DNA from: Monocercomonoides exilis
Lineage: Eukaryota > Preaxostyla > Oxymonadida > Polymastigidae
Direction: 5' to 3'
Assembly (NCBI GenBank): GCA_001643675.2
Contig: LSRY02000023.1
Span: 1,155,001-1,219,000, forward strand
DNA: 64,000 nucleotides
Shown here: in pieces, positions 33,507 through 43,883 of the stretch
How positions within the stretch are numbered: position 1 is the stretch's first letter
How the letters are laid out: every line of letters starts with the position of its first letter
Notes under the pieces: model-generated
The model's database searches: none
Seen by the model: the letters and a program-made list of their open reading frames with translations, nothing else
Told to the model about the DNA's origin: nothing
Made by a program: the position numbers and the translations under genes

Positions 33507-36500
33507 CACAAATATACCAATCTCCTCTGAAAACTTCACAAATATCCCTCCTCCTAATCCTTTTCCCCCTCTTTCATCCTCACTTGATGACACTTTACAT
33601 CTTTCAAACTTCACTCCCTTCATCTTCAAGCTCCCTCCATTTCCAACTCCTATCATCATTCCTCCTCCTCCTCCTCCTCCATTTCCTCCATTATTCTCTG
33701 CCTTGCATCCATCAAACGTGGTCGATCCATTTATTTCAACCTCTTCATCTTTTCCAATTGAAATCTTCATTCCTCCACCACATCCATCTTTCTCCTCAAT
33801 ACAACATTCACTGAATGTGCAACCAGAAACAACAATAATAACAGCAGCAGAAGCATCTCCACTCTCACTTTCACTTTCACTTTCCTCACATATTCTTTCC
33901 AAACAGCTTCCCCCTCCAGTTCTCCTCGTAATTCCAGTTAGAACACAATTCGAAAGTTCAGCAATGCCATCTCCAGTGCATTTAATAATTGGATTTGACA
34001 AGGTGTTTATTTGACCTTTGTTCGAAAAGCCTGCCATGTGCAGCACTCCTCCATCAACATGAAAAACACAGTATTCAATTTCATTCAACAAATTTCTAGC
34101 GGAAGGCTCAACTGAACAATCACTGACACTCAATGCATTTGAAGAGGAAAAGACGAATGATGAGGCTGGAGAAAGAGTTGATGGAAGAGAAAAGCACATA
34201 TCTTTCAGCAATGCTCCGGATGAAATGCAAATCAAACAATCTGAGTCAAACAGAGGAGAAGGCACAACAACATCAACGGCAGTGTCTCCAATCGTTCCTG
34301 TCACATTCCAAAAATGTCTTTCCATCACAATCTCTTCACAGAGCACAAATCCATTTTTGATTCTGATTGTTCTTGTTTCATCCCCATACCACACCTCAAC
34401 CACTTTGTTGATCGATGAGCACGGATACTGCTCCATTCCACATCTGCTGAAGTCCAAGCTTTTCTCTCCTCCCACAAATCCAACATCCCCGTCCTCCATC
34501 AAAAATGGAAGAAGTGGTGCACACTCCTCCCGGCACCCATCCTCATATCCCAATAAGTCACTGTCTATCATCCCTTCACACTCAAAGCCAAATGTGGCCT
34601 TGTTCACAACATCTCTCAAACACTGTGCATTCACAAATATATTGTTCCCTTTCTCTGCTTGGCAACTCTCAAAAGAAGCACAATGGATACAAATAGCACA
34701 ATTCCCATCACACACATCCAAATAGATTGCTCCGCCAAACCCCCCAACTCTATTTCCCTTCCCCGCACAGCAACAATTGATGAATGAAACATTATCAACA
34801 TTCTCATCACCACTTTCACTTGAGACATTCCCAATCTCCATCTGTGAGCCTTCGTTGAGCTGAATCCACATCCCTCCTCCGCACCCATCTTCACACTCAC
34901 AATTCTTTATCATTCCTCCTGAGATGTTCACATTCATCCCATTCACCAGATTCCCACAAATCACACTCCCATCTCCACTCATCCGAGAAATCTCATTAAC
35001 CTCGACGCTCTTCATCTGGAAAGATAATGAGCTTTCGCCTCTGATGTTGAATGCAGGAACTGATGAAAACGATATTCCACTGATCTCAACTGAGTCAAAA
35101 ATGACGGATCCCATCTGGACGATCATTAGTGATGCTGTTAACACACAGCTTTCATCGTTTCTCAATGAAGTGATTACACACTCACACATATTCAGAACTC
35201 CTTCTTTTGCCAACATTTCCATCAGATGAGAAGATGGATTCTCTCCACAAACAAATGTGATTTTTCTGAAATTTCCCGTTCCTGTTCCAATGACCACCAA
35301 CGATTCTCCATTTGGTGATCTGTTGTGAACAATCACTTGAGTTTTGTCTTTCCCTTCAAATGATATCTTCAATTTTCCAACTTCAACTTTGTTTTCTTCA
35401 TAATTCCCAACTTCAATAATCACTTCATTGCTGCTTCCATCAGTATCCAGCACTCTCATTCCAAACTCGATTGTTTTGCATCTCCTTCCATATTCATCTC
35501 CTGTCCTCACAAACCCACAGGCCATGTGATCCAGTCCTTCCATTGAGTTCACAAACACTGGATTGAAGAAGATCTTTGGAATCCATTTGTTGTATTCTGT
35601 TGATCCTTTGACCACTCGATTGCTGTTTGCACTTGTGCTTGAACGACAATGTACAAACGAATTTTCATTGATGCTTGTCCATCCCTCAACAACATAAACA
35701 TCATGGCCCAGATTCACTGCTATGTTATTTGAAAAGAAGCAAAACAAAGTTGGCGACTCATTTTCTCCTGGGATGTTATCCCAACTTATTCCTGCTCCAT
35801 TATTCTCGCTGAATCCACCACAAAATGAGCAATCAGAAATCACAGCAGTTCCGTGATTATATAATCCAACGCAACCACCACCATTATGTAATGTTGTGTT
35901 CTTTCTGCAGCAGTGAAATGCACAATTTTCAATTATCCCTTGATATTCATTGTATTCAATGAAAATTCCTCCTCCAACTTGTTTGGTTGAACTTTTCGAG
36001 AAATTTGTGTTCTTCATCGAAAATGTTGAAACATAATAAAAATCAATACAGCCTGATGATGCTTCTGCTGAACAATAATCAAAACTGGATGAAGTTATCT
36101 CGAAATTTTTACCATCTATTCGAGAAGAAATCGCTCCACCACACCTAGAAGAATGGCACTTATAAAAACCACACAGTGACACATTTAAGAGACCAGAAGA
36201 AGTGAATAAAATTGCGCCACCGTCAATTTTTGATGAATTTTCAGTTGAAAGGTTGTTGAAATCACAATCCACAAATGTTGCATCACCTGAGTCAACAACT
36301 TGACTTTTCATTGTCTTGTTTCCAATCATAGGATCTGCATTTTCCCTCCGAACGCATTGAGAATAACTCGAATTCCAAGCAAAGAAATGATGATATCCTG
36401 AATGCATCCCTTCGACCAATCCTCCACCAAGTGGAGAATTCACTTTCTCGACAATACATCCAACAAAAGAATAATCATTTTTCGAGTTGCCCATTGAATT

Positions 36501-37307
36501 GTAATTGTTTTGGATTTTTGCGCTTTGTGAGATATTCGAAAAATGGCAGTTGAAAACTGATATTTTCCAAATGTCTGTACTTGCCAAAAGAGAAGTCGAT
36601 CTTCCAAGAGAAAATGAAGAAAAATCAGAATCAATGATTTTCAAGTCTTTTTTCATTTTCTCTGAACTCATTTTTTCGCAACCAACAAATGGTTCAATAA
36701 TTTCTGCACATCCAGCACTCAAATAAGAAGTGTTGCTCAGAATCAAATGGCCTTCATTCAATGTGAATAAATAGCCATTTTTTGCTCCTCTTTGATGGAT
36801 TGAACAACAATGAACAAGAACTGTGGATAAGTCGTTGATGAGCATGAGAGATCTTCTCTCTTCTTTGACAAATGACAAATATTTCATTTCACAACTCGAA
36901 TTTCCAAAATTGACCATCGCCATCACAGTGGATCTTTGATTGCGAAAAACTCTTTTTGAATCACCAATTGTCTTTAACTGACAATTCTCATTGACCAAAT
37001 GATTGTCAATATCGTTCAATACTCTTCTTTTTTCTTTTGAAAAATATCCTCTCTGTTTTCGCATCAACCCTGATGCTTCATCATCTTTATCAGTTATTTT
37101 GTCTTCATTTTCATTATCACTTGCATTGAAACCATGAAAATGAAAGGATCCAAGATTTTCGTCTGAATGGTCGGAAGATAATCCTTGATTCAAAATAAGT
37201 GCATTTTGAGAATCAATAGCACATTTGAAGCCATTGAGTTTGAATTCATCATCAATATCTGATCCATTCAACGCTGAAATAAAAGCTAACAAAAACACCA
37301 AATTCAT
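29331..37307 (-). CDS. P2: giant beta-helix surface protein with TM helix and pseudokinase tail, C-terminus frameshifted
   Basis: The minus-strand frame reads 2,658 residues from an ATG at 37307, chosen because it starts a clean signal peptide (MNLVFLLAFISALNG); an upstream in-frame ATG at 37373 would bury it. The ectodomain has at least four Pmp-like modules: NNIAVNLGHDVYV, then QAEKGNNIFV with CGMEQYPCSSI, then CNAWKGKNVFV with CGYSEAPCSSV, then MNDALVGKDVFI with CGEQTNPCKSI. The transmembrane helix and kinase-like tail are the same as in P1. Compared with P1, a 3-nt loss near 29375 and a 1-nt loss near 29356 shift the frame, so the last 40 or so residues of the kinase lobe are replaced by ARRGLGWKI and a stop. 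The homologous tail continues to about 29209 in another frame. P2 is convergent with P1 and is probably expressible in truncated form. Its function is inferred only as a surface receptor or adhesin. Confidence 0.8.
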   Translation of the reverse strand: MNLVFLLAFISALNGSDIDDEFKLNGFKCAIDSQNALILNQGLSSDHSDENLGSFHFHGFNASDNENEDKITDKDDEASGLMRKQRGYFSKEKRRVLNDIDNHLVNENCQLKTIGDSKRVFRNQRSTVMAMVNFGNSSCEMKYLSFVKEERRSLMLINDLSTVLVHCCSIHQRGAKNGYLFTLNEGHLILSNTSYLSAGCAEIIEPFVGCEKMSSEKMKKDLKIIDSDFSSFSLGRSTSLLASTDIWKISVFNCHFSNISQSAKIQNNYNSMGNSKNDYSFVGCIVEKVNSPLGGGLVEGMHSGYHHFFAWNSSYSQCVRRENADPMIGNKTMKSQVVDSGDATFVDCDFNNLSTENSSKIDGGAILFTSSGLLNVSLCGFYKCHSSRCGGAISSRIDGKNFEITSSSFDYCSAEASSGCIDFYYVSTFSMKNTNFSKSSTKQVGGGIFIEYNEYQGIIENCAFHCCRKNTTLHNGGGCVGLYNHGTAVISDCSFCGGFSENNGAGISWDNIPGENESPTLFCFFSNNIAVNLGHDVYVVEGWTSINENSFVHCRSSTSANSNRVVKGSTEYNKWIPKIFFNPVFVNSMEGLDHMACGFVRTGDEYGRRCKTIEFGMRVLDTDGSSNEVIIEVGNYEENKVEVGKLKISFEGKDKTQVIVHNRSPNGESLVVIGTGTGNFRKITFVCGENPSSHLMEMLAKEGVLNMCECVITSLRNDESCVLTASLMIVQMGSVIFDSVEISGISFSSVPAFNIRGESSLSFQMKSVEVNEISRMSGDGSVICGNLVNGMNVNISGGMIKNCECEDGCGGGMWIQLNEGSQMEIGNVSSESGDENVDNVSFINCCCAGKGNRVGGFGGAIYLDVCDGNCAICIHCASFESCQAEKGNNIFVNAQCLRDVVNKATFGFECEGMIDSDLLGYEDGCREECAPLLPFLMEDGDVGFVGGEKSLDFSRCGMEQYPCSSINKVVEVWYGDETRTIRIKNGFVLCEEIVMERHFWNVTGTIGDTAVDVVVPSPLFDSDCLICISSGALLKDMCFSLPSTLSPASSFVFSSSNALSVSDCSVEPSARNLLNEIEYCVFHVDGGVLHMAGFSNKGQINTLSNPIIKCTGDGIAELSNCVLTGITRRTGGGSCLERICEESESESESGDASAAVIIVVSGCTFSECCIEEKDGCGGGMKISIGKDEEVEINGSTTFDGCKAENNGGNGGGGGGGMMIGVGNGGSLKMKGVKFERCKVSSSEDERGGKGLGGGIFVKFSEEIGIFVLEGMEFEGCNAWKGKNVFVSGWDLSEIVNKENFKWEMSPQELGSLDELCGWERKTTGEGYVIPLVVYLWRNWSGNGFVSKEKGGDFSGCGYSEAPCSSVDHLFSLRYGTLGGSESHVIIVDLALLQNSLHLIQTDSDTQKISIEGEENGTVLRVEEENEEEMEEAMVASEVILSFVNVSFVLPNVLVHHLAFLKSSSGGGALSVRSCSFVSEDASKETNFCLVRVDGGSVAIEDCALKEFHLLQGFMELSSDVRVADVMNLSISYTSVSGRSLIPISESALLSERSLKEATMLKNKVNGDEDGMLSMSVNSSTFTNITLSENRATIVSACSFECKMRCLVEGCVMTKCLSEWSEEGGGMKVSLKSRGSELRVNGCMFGMCSCSVVKGRGGGLMIDASGLGETQAGTEDAPPLGIMIESTRFTMNDALVGKDVFIRCKWIEKQINEKLFSLDFSQESLKSSNSICGSDEEKTDIDLIPLITFYYGQQVFVNANGRDMRQCGEQTNPCKSISCSVDHIQRGVVNIVFIDEEGDIGGECAIGDLSVKSMKKMKATVHFNEAIQEIGNERSVIVFANECVVERCVFEFGELHEANHSHIMKVKNGTTMMRECECLSSTTELIITSTIMAVEGGELEMNKCAHTRMKLSAPLIEFVGESEATISETRIDNLESEGNVIEVGDRARVEMKELDIQNITLSKSGSVVKMKNVVKNVDLSNCSFGKCLSPKEKGSIVSVDNCVDLDFDSCSFLGNFEDETREEWGKNGRMEEMCRWNGSIVDVQSSNVGMKDTTISNSKNGGLSLSGGSVEIYDGRFENNNPSIVNYGSARRNILCGGSGRLRVVSLKGGDGVKDNTSLWILDEGCTLEGIAGERESPFFIPRVESVSSEKSGEVVDVVFRGSVLLPCNLSFKTVAAVGDEEVVEKYLFDESGFISEEEVHGFVPVKTVEGVASEAEVRVSILFGSADSPSATDSFVLKNRSESKTSGDERIAEGGKKERSIWPIIVIVMAIILLIVLIISVIFIVRWRKAKNENEDLREIVNDNIKKDPKLIEMMTMEMSPEEQWRRAEREAEKKNEERIKKRVYAKSLGHSESSEHLLSESGSTEYILGRDSDKIPDWALEKVDEEEEEETRKRTPSPSISSTSTTSTTNSDSTFVRGDDLCPTTSSMSNLVDAMACSSPHEKLIVDLRDSLFMLLHGRNEKKEMAIGSLQQREQTAAQILFWVANGALHSFDEMENTLSSLSNLSPHIVLFSEHMVICIVMHSDFSSDDSDSSSISSSTVVTSASDDDDDESDSLPSSAFEDEEDNRYECLRWKAPELLMNRKMGATKESVVFSIGMMLWECLTLQIPFGEYEAEMAGKKIKDGERPKMLVGCESSLGEVASGMAQKARRGLGWKI

Positions 37308-37373
37308 CTTGAATGTGAATATGGGTTTCGAAATGTTTTTCTTTTGCATTATTAACAACAACAACATATTCAA

Positions 37374-38505
37374 AGGTTCACCAAATGTGCATCAAAGTTA
37401 TTGTTGAGAAGAATTATACAGACCATTATTGTTTGAATTGAAATTAACAGATTCTATGAAAATTGGATCAAATTATTCAAATTGAAAATTTCAAAAAGAT
37501 GTAGTGGCGGTAATTTGAAATAACCCTTGTTTATTAAAATTGACTTGCTTCTTTTTTTGAATCTTCATCCAATTTTGAATTAAATAAATCATTATTTTTG
37601 AAATCATAACTGTTTTCGTGGTGACAATTTTTCAATTATTGTTTGTCTCTTTAAAGAAATGTTGCATTCAAATTTAAATTTTTTCATTACTTTTTTTAAA
37701 ATCAACTGCTTAGGCTCAAATAAGGATAAAGGTGTCTTGAATAAGCGGTATCAATTATCAGTGCTTTTTAACTGATATTCAAAAGAAATTTTCGAACCGA
37801 AATTTTTGAAAGAAAAAATGTGATTCCAAAAATTATCACCCAATTGTTCAAAATATGAAAATAGATAACATTTAATAATTAATATAAAAGTTAGATAAAA
37901 AATACAAAAGTTTTTTTTTTATTCTCTTATTAAAAAATTTTTGTTCTTTTAATAATCTTCTTCGAAAAAATGAACAATTCAAAAAATTGTTTCAAAGGTT
38001 ATTCCAACTTTCATAGTACAAAAAGTGAATTTTATTGTGAAAGTTTAAAAGGTTATAACAATTGAAAATTCATTTATTTCGATTTTCAAATCATTAATAC
38101 GTCTGATAACTATTCGTTTTTTTTCCTTCACGATTGTGAGTTGTTTTTTTTTAATTGTGGCCCAACAATAATTCTAATGCAATCTTTATCAATTCCATTT
38201 GGATTTCCTTGCTTTGTTAGTTTTGAGCAAAGGTTATTTTCAATTGATGTCGTTTTTCATTTTTGTCTTGTTGAAAAACGATGTTAAAAATCATTAGCAA
38301 AGAATATTTTAAACACAAAATGTTTAAAGGAATATATGGTTATTATTCAAGATTTGTATTGAGTGTTGAACATTTCTGTTTTTTCCAAATTTAACTTTTT
38401 CGTTTTTCTTCTTTTTATGAAGCCGATAACGTATTTTCTTACAGTTCTGAATTCTGTAAACCTTTTGTCTTTGAATATCCCACATTTATAACACTCTCCG
38501 TTCTC
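37374..38505. other. AT-rich intergenic region upstream of P2
   Basis: It holds the second MITE-like copy (37588-37842) and otherwise T-rich and A-rich sequence without supported genes. Regulatory sequence for P2 must lie here, but I recognise no motif. Confidence 0.5.
37588..37842. mobile_element. MITE-like element, copy 2
   Basis: The left end ATCATTATTTTTGAAATCAT (37588-37607) and the right end TGTGATTCCAAAAATTATCA (from 37820) are imperfect reverse complements. The ends and the 255-bp length match the copy at 15246-15500. It is more diverged than copy 1. Confidence 0.45.
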
Positions 38506-40425
38506 ATGATTACTCACATCATAATATGTAATGTCTACAATCACATCTATTTATTCTCTCGTATCTATATCAACAGCTTTCGCTTCCAGCACACTAAAAA
38601 AACTATCAACTGTTCCATCGTCTCTTCCATCAACAACTCCGACACCTCTCTTTCTGACTTCAACACTTATTTCCTCCATCAAACTTGATCTTTATCAAAT
38701 GCTGCTGTGATAATCGAAGAAAGTGAATCTCAAAGAGCGAAACTTGGAAGATTGATTTCATTCGATTTAAACAGCCATCGTTTCGAATGGTGCGAATAGG
38801 AAAACACAACTGACAGGCCAGATTGAGGAGGAGCACTTTATGTGGATTGTGCAAATGCTAATCTTGCAATCATATCGTGTTCATTCAACAATTGCTCATG
38901 CAATTGGGATAGCGGAGCATTGTTTTGTAATAGTTCGTTGATGTTAACCATCATTCAGTCTAATTTCACAAGTTGTTCGGCTGCCCATGGAGGAGTGGTC
39001 ACTTCATGGAATCCACAATCAAATTCTGTTTATTCATTCTCAGAAAACATAGTTGAAAGTTGCTCAACAACAAGTTGATGTGGAACTGTTTGTGTTATCG
39101 TGATCGACAACATGACATCTGATGTTAAATTCTTGTTCAAAAATTACACCTGTATTGCAAATACTGGTGGAAATGCAGCTGGAGCAGTTGCATTAAATTG
39201 GCATCGACAACAAAAACCAAAACAATGCTTGCTCCAAGAGTGCCAGTTCATCAACAACAAAGTCGAAAATCCAATTTCCTATGATGGTGCTGCGTTATGT
39301 TGCGCCAGAACATATGATTGGATGAATGCAATGAAATTCATCACTTTTTGTTTCTTCCATGGCAACACTGCAACAAACGGAAGAGGAAACGATGTGTTCT
39401 TCACTGGCAATGCAGTCACTCATTCTCCATTCAGTCAGTGTGGATCAACAACCCCATCAAAAAGAGTGTGGTATGCAGAAACTGCAGATAATGCGATGTA
39501 CAACAGTTGGCTTCCAATCATCAACCAGAATAAAATAGTCTCAAATGGTGGAACTGATGTCGATGTCTGTGGCAAAACACAGCAAAGCCCATGTGCCACG
39601 GTGGAGTATGCCCTCGGATGCGTTGCTCCCTTCAGCGATGCCTCCCTTTCTCTTCTTGACTCCACTTTCACTCCTGCAAAGACTCTCACATTCCGTGCCC
39701 CAAATACAAAAATTAGTGGAAATGGAACAATTGCCACCACCATCGCATCCAGTGGCATACCTCAACCTCCATCATCATTTTCCTCTTCATCATCATCCCT
39801 CGATCCATCTGCCACTTCTACCCTCTTTCAACAGACCCAGGGCTCCCTCACAGTCTCCGCCCTCGCCATCTCCCACAACTCCTCAAACCCCATCACCCCC
39901 ATCCTCTTCCACCTCTCCAATAACCCCCCTTCCCTCAACCTCAACACAACCACCATCACCGGAACAACCTCCATAACTATAAAAACTCCACTCTTCTTCC
40001 TCACTGCTGGCTCCCTCGCCCTCAACCACACAGCAATCACCAGTCTCACCCGCAACAGCCAAAGCATCTTCCACCTCACCTCCCTCACAGCTCCCCTCAC
40101 CCTCAACTCCTCCAACATCACTGACATCACCTCCGCAGCCACCCCCACCAGCTGTGTCCTCTCCTCTGCCACCTCCCCTGCCCTCTCCCTCTCCCTCGCC
40201 AACTGCACCATCACCAACATCGACTCAGCTCCACAAAGCCAACAGAATTTCACCAATGGCGGGTGCATCTCATTCGCATCGTCTTCCTCTGCCAATGCAT
40301 TTTTGGTGAGCAGCATCATCTTAGCTAGATGTCTAATTAGAAAAGAAGAAAAAGGTGTGTTTGAAATCGAAGAGCTGATAAATATTAAGAAAAAAAATTC
40401 AAATGGAAATAGAAGCAAAAGCTAA
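38506..40425 (+). pseudogene. Truncated beta-helix surface-protein pseudogene
   Basis: A single frame from an ATG at 38506 to 40425 has the rungs of the P1-P3 family (FEWCE, GGALYVDCANANLAIISCSF, NTATNGRGNDVFF and CGKTQQSPCATVEYALG). It is cut by TGA 38686-38688, TAG 38797-38799, TGA 38824-38826 and TGA 39076-39078. The 3' part (39760-40260) is C-rich on the + strand with Ser/Thr/Leu repeats, unlike P1-P3, suggesting a separate subfamily. It ends at 40425 in a short basic tail with no transmembrane helix or kinase-like part. It sits head to head with P2. Confidence 0.7.
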
Positions 40426-41399
40426 AACAAGTATATGCTCTTCTTTTGAAAAGAAGAAGGATAGATATATTCGATGAGGTTAAATATGAAAAGGAAGAAA
40501 GAAATGATGATTAAAATATAGATGATGTGCGAGGTGAAAAGAACGAGAAAATGAAACAGAAAGAACAATTCAAAAATATGAGACAACGATAAAAGAGATG
40601 ATATGCGTGAAAATATGAAAGAAAATTAGGAAAATGAAAAAGGAATAGGAAATATGCTTACGATTCTGCAACTACAAATTCGAAGTGCGGTGTTTATTGT
40701 GATTATGGATTCTGTGTAATGAAACACGCGAACGAAACTAATAATTTTTCAGAATCTTCAGAATATTGTTGTTTACTTTTTATTATTTATACAAATACTA
40801 TTAAAATTATCTTCGAAGTGAATCATTCTTCACATAATATTCAAAACAAATAATGATTAAACATTGCTGACAAATTATTCATTTGACATTTATTTGATTT
40901 ATTCTTGTTAACACTCTTCCGTCAATTAATCATCATTTCATCACTAAAAATACTTTCAAAAAATGTTTGATTCTTCATTTTTATCATATTTTCTTCAAGA
41001 GTTCCTCTTGTTTGTTTTTCTTTCCACCCACAATTATTGTTAATAAAAAAGATCTTTTCTAATTAAAAATCTCATGTTGATTTTTAATTTTTCCCCTTTT
41101 GTTTGAATAATGCGGTCTTCGCAAGATGCAACAAATTGGGTCCCGAATTATCTCAATAAAATTGAACCTAATTATTTCCAATTGATAAAAAAGTTTATGC
41201 AAAACATTTATATGTAACACTTTTTTTCGTTTTCTTTATTAAATTTAAAAAATTTATTTTTTGAATAATAGGTTTTGATCATTGTTTATGTTGAGATCGA
41301 AATCTTTGATATTTTTCTGTGTCAGTTTTTGATCTTCAATCTCAATTTTTTTCGAAAAATGATTGTTGGAATTGGTTTTTTTGTTGCATTGAACGAGGG
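40426..41399. other. AT-rich spacer without recognised features
   Basis: I see no gene, RNA or clear repeat between the surface-protein pseudogene and the Merlin relic. Confidence 0.5.
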
Positions 41400-42362
41400 A
41401 ATTAATAATTTTGTACGAAAGCCAGAGTATTTTTTCCGTGAATCAAAAAGGTCCGAAATGCATCACATTGGAAATGAGAAAAATGAAGATTGAAAAAATC
41501 TTTGTTTTTAACATCAGTTTTCAAGCAATGCAAAATAGGGTTAGGAAAGATTATGCTGTTGATTTTTTGTTTCGACTTGGGGATACCAAACAAAACTGCT
41601 AAAGATCTATTGGATTTATCATATAACAGCGTTGATCATTGGTACAGTATTTGTCGCGAAGCATGTTAGAATTTCTTGATCGAACATCCAATCATTTTAG
41701 GGGGATCTGGATTTTCTGTAGAAATCGATGAAGCAATTAAAAGGAGAAGAACGTTCAAAAGAGAAAGCTCATAACAATAACAACGGGTTTTTGGAGCTAT
41801 TGATCGGAAAATGGATGGAACAGTTCAGAAAAAATGATGAAGATTGTTAAATCGAGAAAAATAAAACATTTGCTTCCTATAATTCAAGCATGCATTTCAC
41901 AAGGATCTACGATAATGAGTGATGAATGGGTTCCACAAAAAGTGTAACCGGATTTTGGTTGAGAATACAAAATTGAAACTCATAAAACATGTTTTTGAGA
42001 TCCCATCACAGGGGCTTGTACTGATTCCGAAAAAAGGATGTGGCACCATATGAGATCATTTTTCCTTTAATCATGGTTTCGCCATAAGTTTCTACAAGAT
42101 TATTATTCTACTATTGTCGTTAAAAGATAATTATAAAGTTGATTTTATTCAGTCAGTTGGAATGATTTATCTATTTGAGCCTTTGGAAATTACAGAAGAA
42201 GTTGACACAGAAGTTGAAACATCTGTTGTTTCAGATTTTGATGATATATATGAAGTACAAATTCATCAAGTGGAGAAACTGACACTGACAGTTAAAATGC
42301 TTGTGATGGCTCTTCTGCTTCAAGGAACACAGAAAATAGAAAAACACAAAACTTTCAATTAA
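41400..42362 (+). pseudogene. Old Merlin/ISXO2-like transposase relic
   Basis: Scattered blocks in different frames follow the order of the transposase at 13217-14277. They are IPNKTAKDLLDL with NSVDHWYSICREAC (41583-41666), EIDEAIKRRRTFKR (from 41721), QRVFGAIDRK, QGSTIMSDEW (to about 41929) and GACTDSEKRMWHHMRSFF (from 42011). Many stops and frameshifts separate them. It differs strongly from the first copy, so it is an older insertion. I found no terminal repeats. Confidence 0.75.
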
Positions 42363-42874
42363 TTTTTTATTACTCAATTTAAACATATTTTTCACTCATT
42401 TTTAACAACAATCAATCATTCTTTGAACAAAATATAGAAAAATAGTCATTGGAAGTAGCTTTTTCTGTCAAAAAAGTCGGACCCAATATGTTACACTTGA
42501 CCGTGGTCTTTATTTATATGAACATTGGGTTTTTTAAAAAACCTCCATTTATTCGAATTTCCCAACTTTATCTGCATTGTATCTTATTTAAAAAAAATGA
42601 AACGAATGATTTCATAACACAGTTTCAAGGAAAGCCATTCTGTCATTTAGCCTTGTTATTATATCCATTTACTTTGTTATAAAATCATCTTCATAAAATA
42701 TAACCATTATTTAACAATCTTATAACAATGTCTTTATATGCATCACTAAAATTCGATTAGAAACATGAAAGAAAAAAAAATGTGAGAAAGAATTTGTTAA
42801 AAAAATCAAAAAAAAAAATCAGTCTCAAATTTTTATAGAAAAAAATAGCAAATTGAAATGAACTATCCTTCTAT
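42363..42874. other. AT-rich spacer, nothing recognised
   Basis: This is a short intergenic stretch between the Merlin relic and the 3' end of the proteasome gene. It contains only A/T runs and incidental frames. Confidence 0.5.
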
Positions 42875-43645
42875 TTAATCCAGCTTGACCTTTTCGATTC
42901 CATCCTTTGTGATAATCTTTACAATCCATGAATTTTGTTGCATGACAAATCTCTTTTTTATTTGTGCAATGCTTGCCTTTAACATTTTCATTCCATCTTC
43001 TCTTGACATATCTTTCTTCCACATGTGATCCCACAATCCATATAACAGGTATCCGCAGTATCCGTGTGCGCAAAATGGAATTTCACACAACGTTCCAAGA
43101 TAATCGAGATAATATAAATGAGGTGTAACATCTTTTTCTAAAACAGGAGCAATAGGAGCAGAAGATGATGCGGATGAGGATGACGAAGCTGAAGCAGAAG
43201 GTGAACTGACTAACACTTGTGGCTCTGCTGTGATATCCTGAAAGGCAGACGGTAAATCAACTCCACCAACAACACAATTACATTGATATGGGGATTTTCT
43301 AAGGTTCTCCGCAAGCACGTATCTCATCCAACTCGCATTTGCATGAGTTGTTGATGAATAACCATTTCTTTGTAATGTAAAAAAAATGTTTTCAAATAAA
43401 TTTCAAAATTATCAGATATAATATAACGAAACAAACCTAAATTTATTTAATTGTATGTTACGCACAATATAATCCGAATAAGCATCATCGTCACCTGGCT
43501 CTCCAACACAAGCAAAAGCAAAGCGATCGTCAGCTTCGTAAATTCTATCCAAATCATCTTTTATACGAAGGATAGAACTTTGTGAAGAAGACTCGGCTGC
43601 AATCATTACATAATCCTTGCCCGCAAAACCGAAAATACTTTGCAT
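42875..43645 (-). CDS. PSMB2: 20S proteasome subunit beta type-2 (beta4), two exons
   Basis: Exons 43645-43437 and 43367-42875 give 233 residues. Beta4 is a non-catalytic ring subunit of the 20S proteasome. It starts MQSIFGFAGKDYVMIAAES without a propeptide Thr, as in the family, followed by SSILRIKDDLDRIYE, CVGEPGD, YIVRNIQLNKFRNGY (formed across the intron), LYYLDYLGTLCEIPFCAHGY and the C-terminal MSREDGMKMLKASIAQIKKR. The 69-bp intron has donor GTTTGT and acceptor AAAG. The protein is about 30 residues longer than human PSMB2 because of a Ser/Ala-rich insertion (SSPSASASSSSSASSS) in the loop before LYYLDYLG. The same low-complexity habit marks other genes in this window. Confidence 0.92.
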
Positions 43646-43883
43646 CTTAGTGAAAATTCATTAAAAATTATCAAATTGTGCAATTCAAAAATAAAGAATT
43701 TGATATAAAGTGGAAAGTTAACATGAAAAGGCGTCATAAAATATAAATGAAATATTCAACAAAACGTTTGCCTTTTTAAAACGAAAAAATTCACACTTAA
43801 ACGGAGAAACAAGTTGTCAACCTATATAGTGGGTTTGATCAATAAATTTAGATAAAAGTTTTAAAAATTCACTTATATAATAT

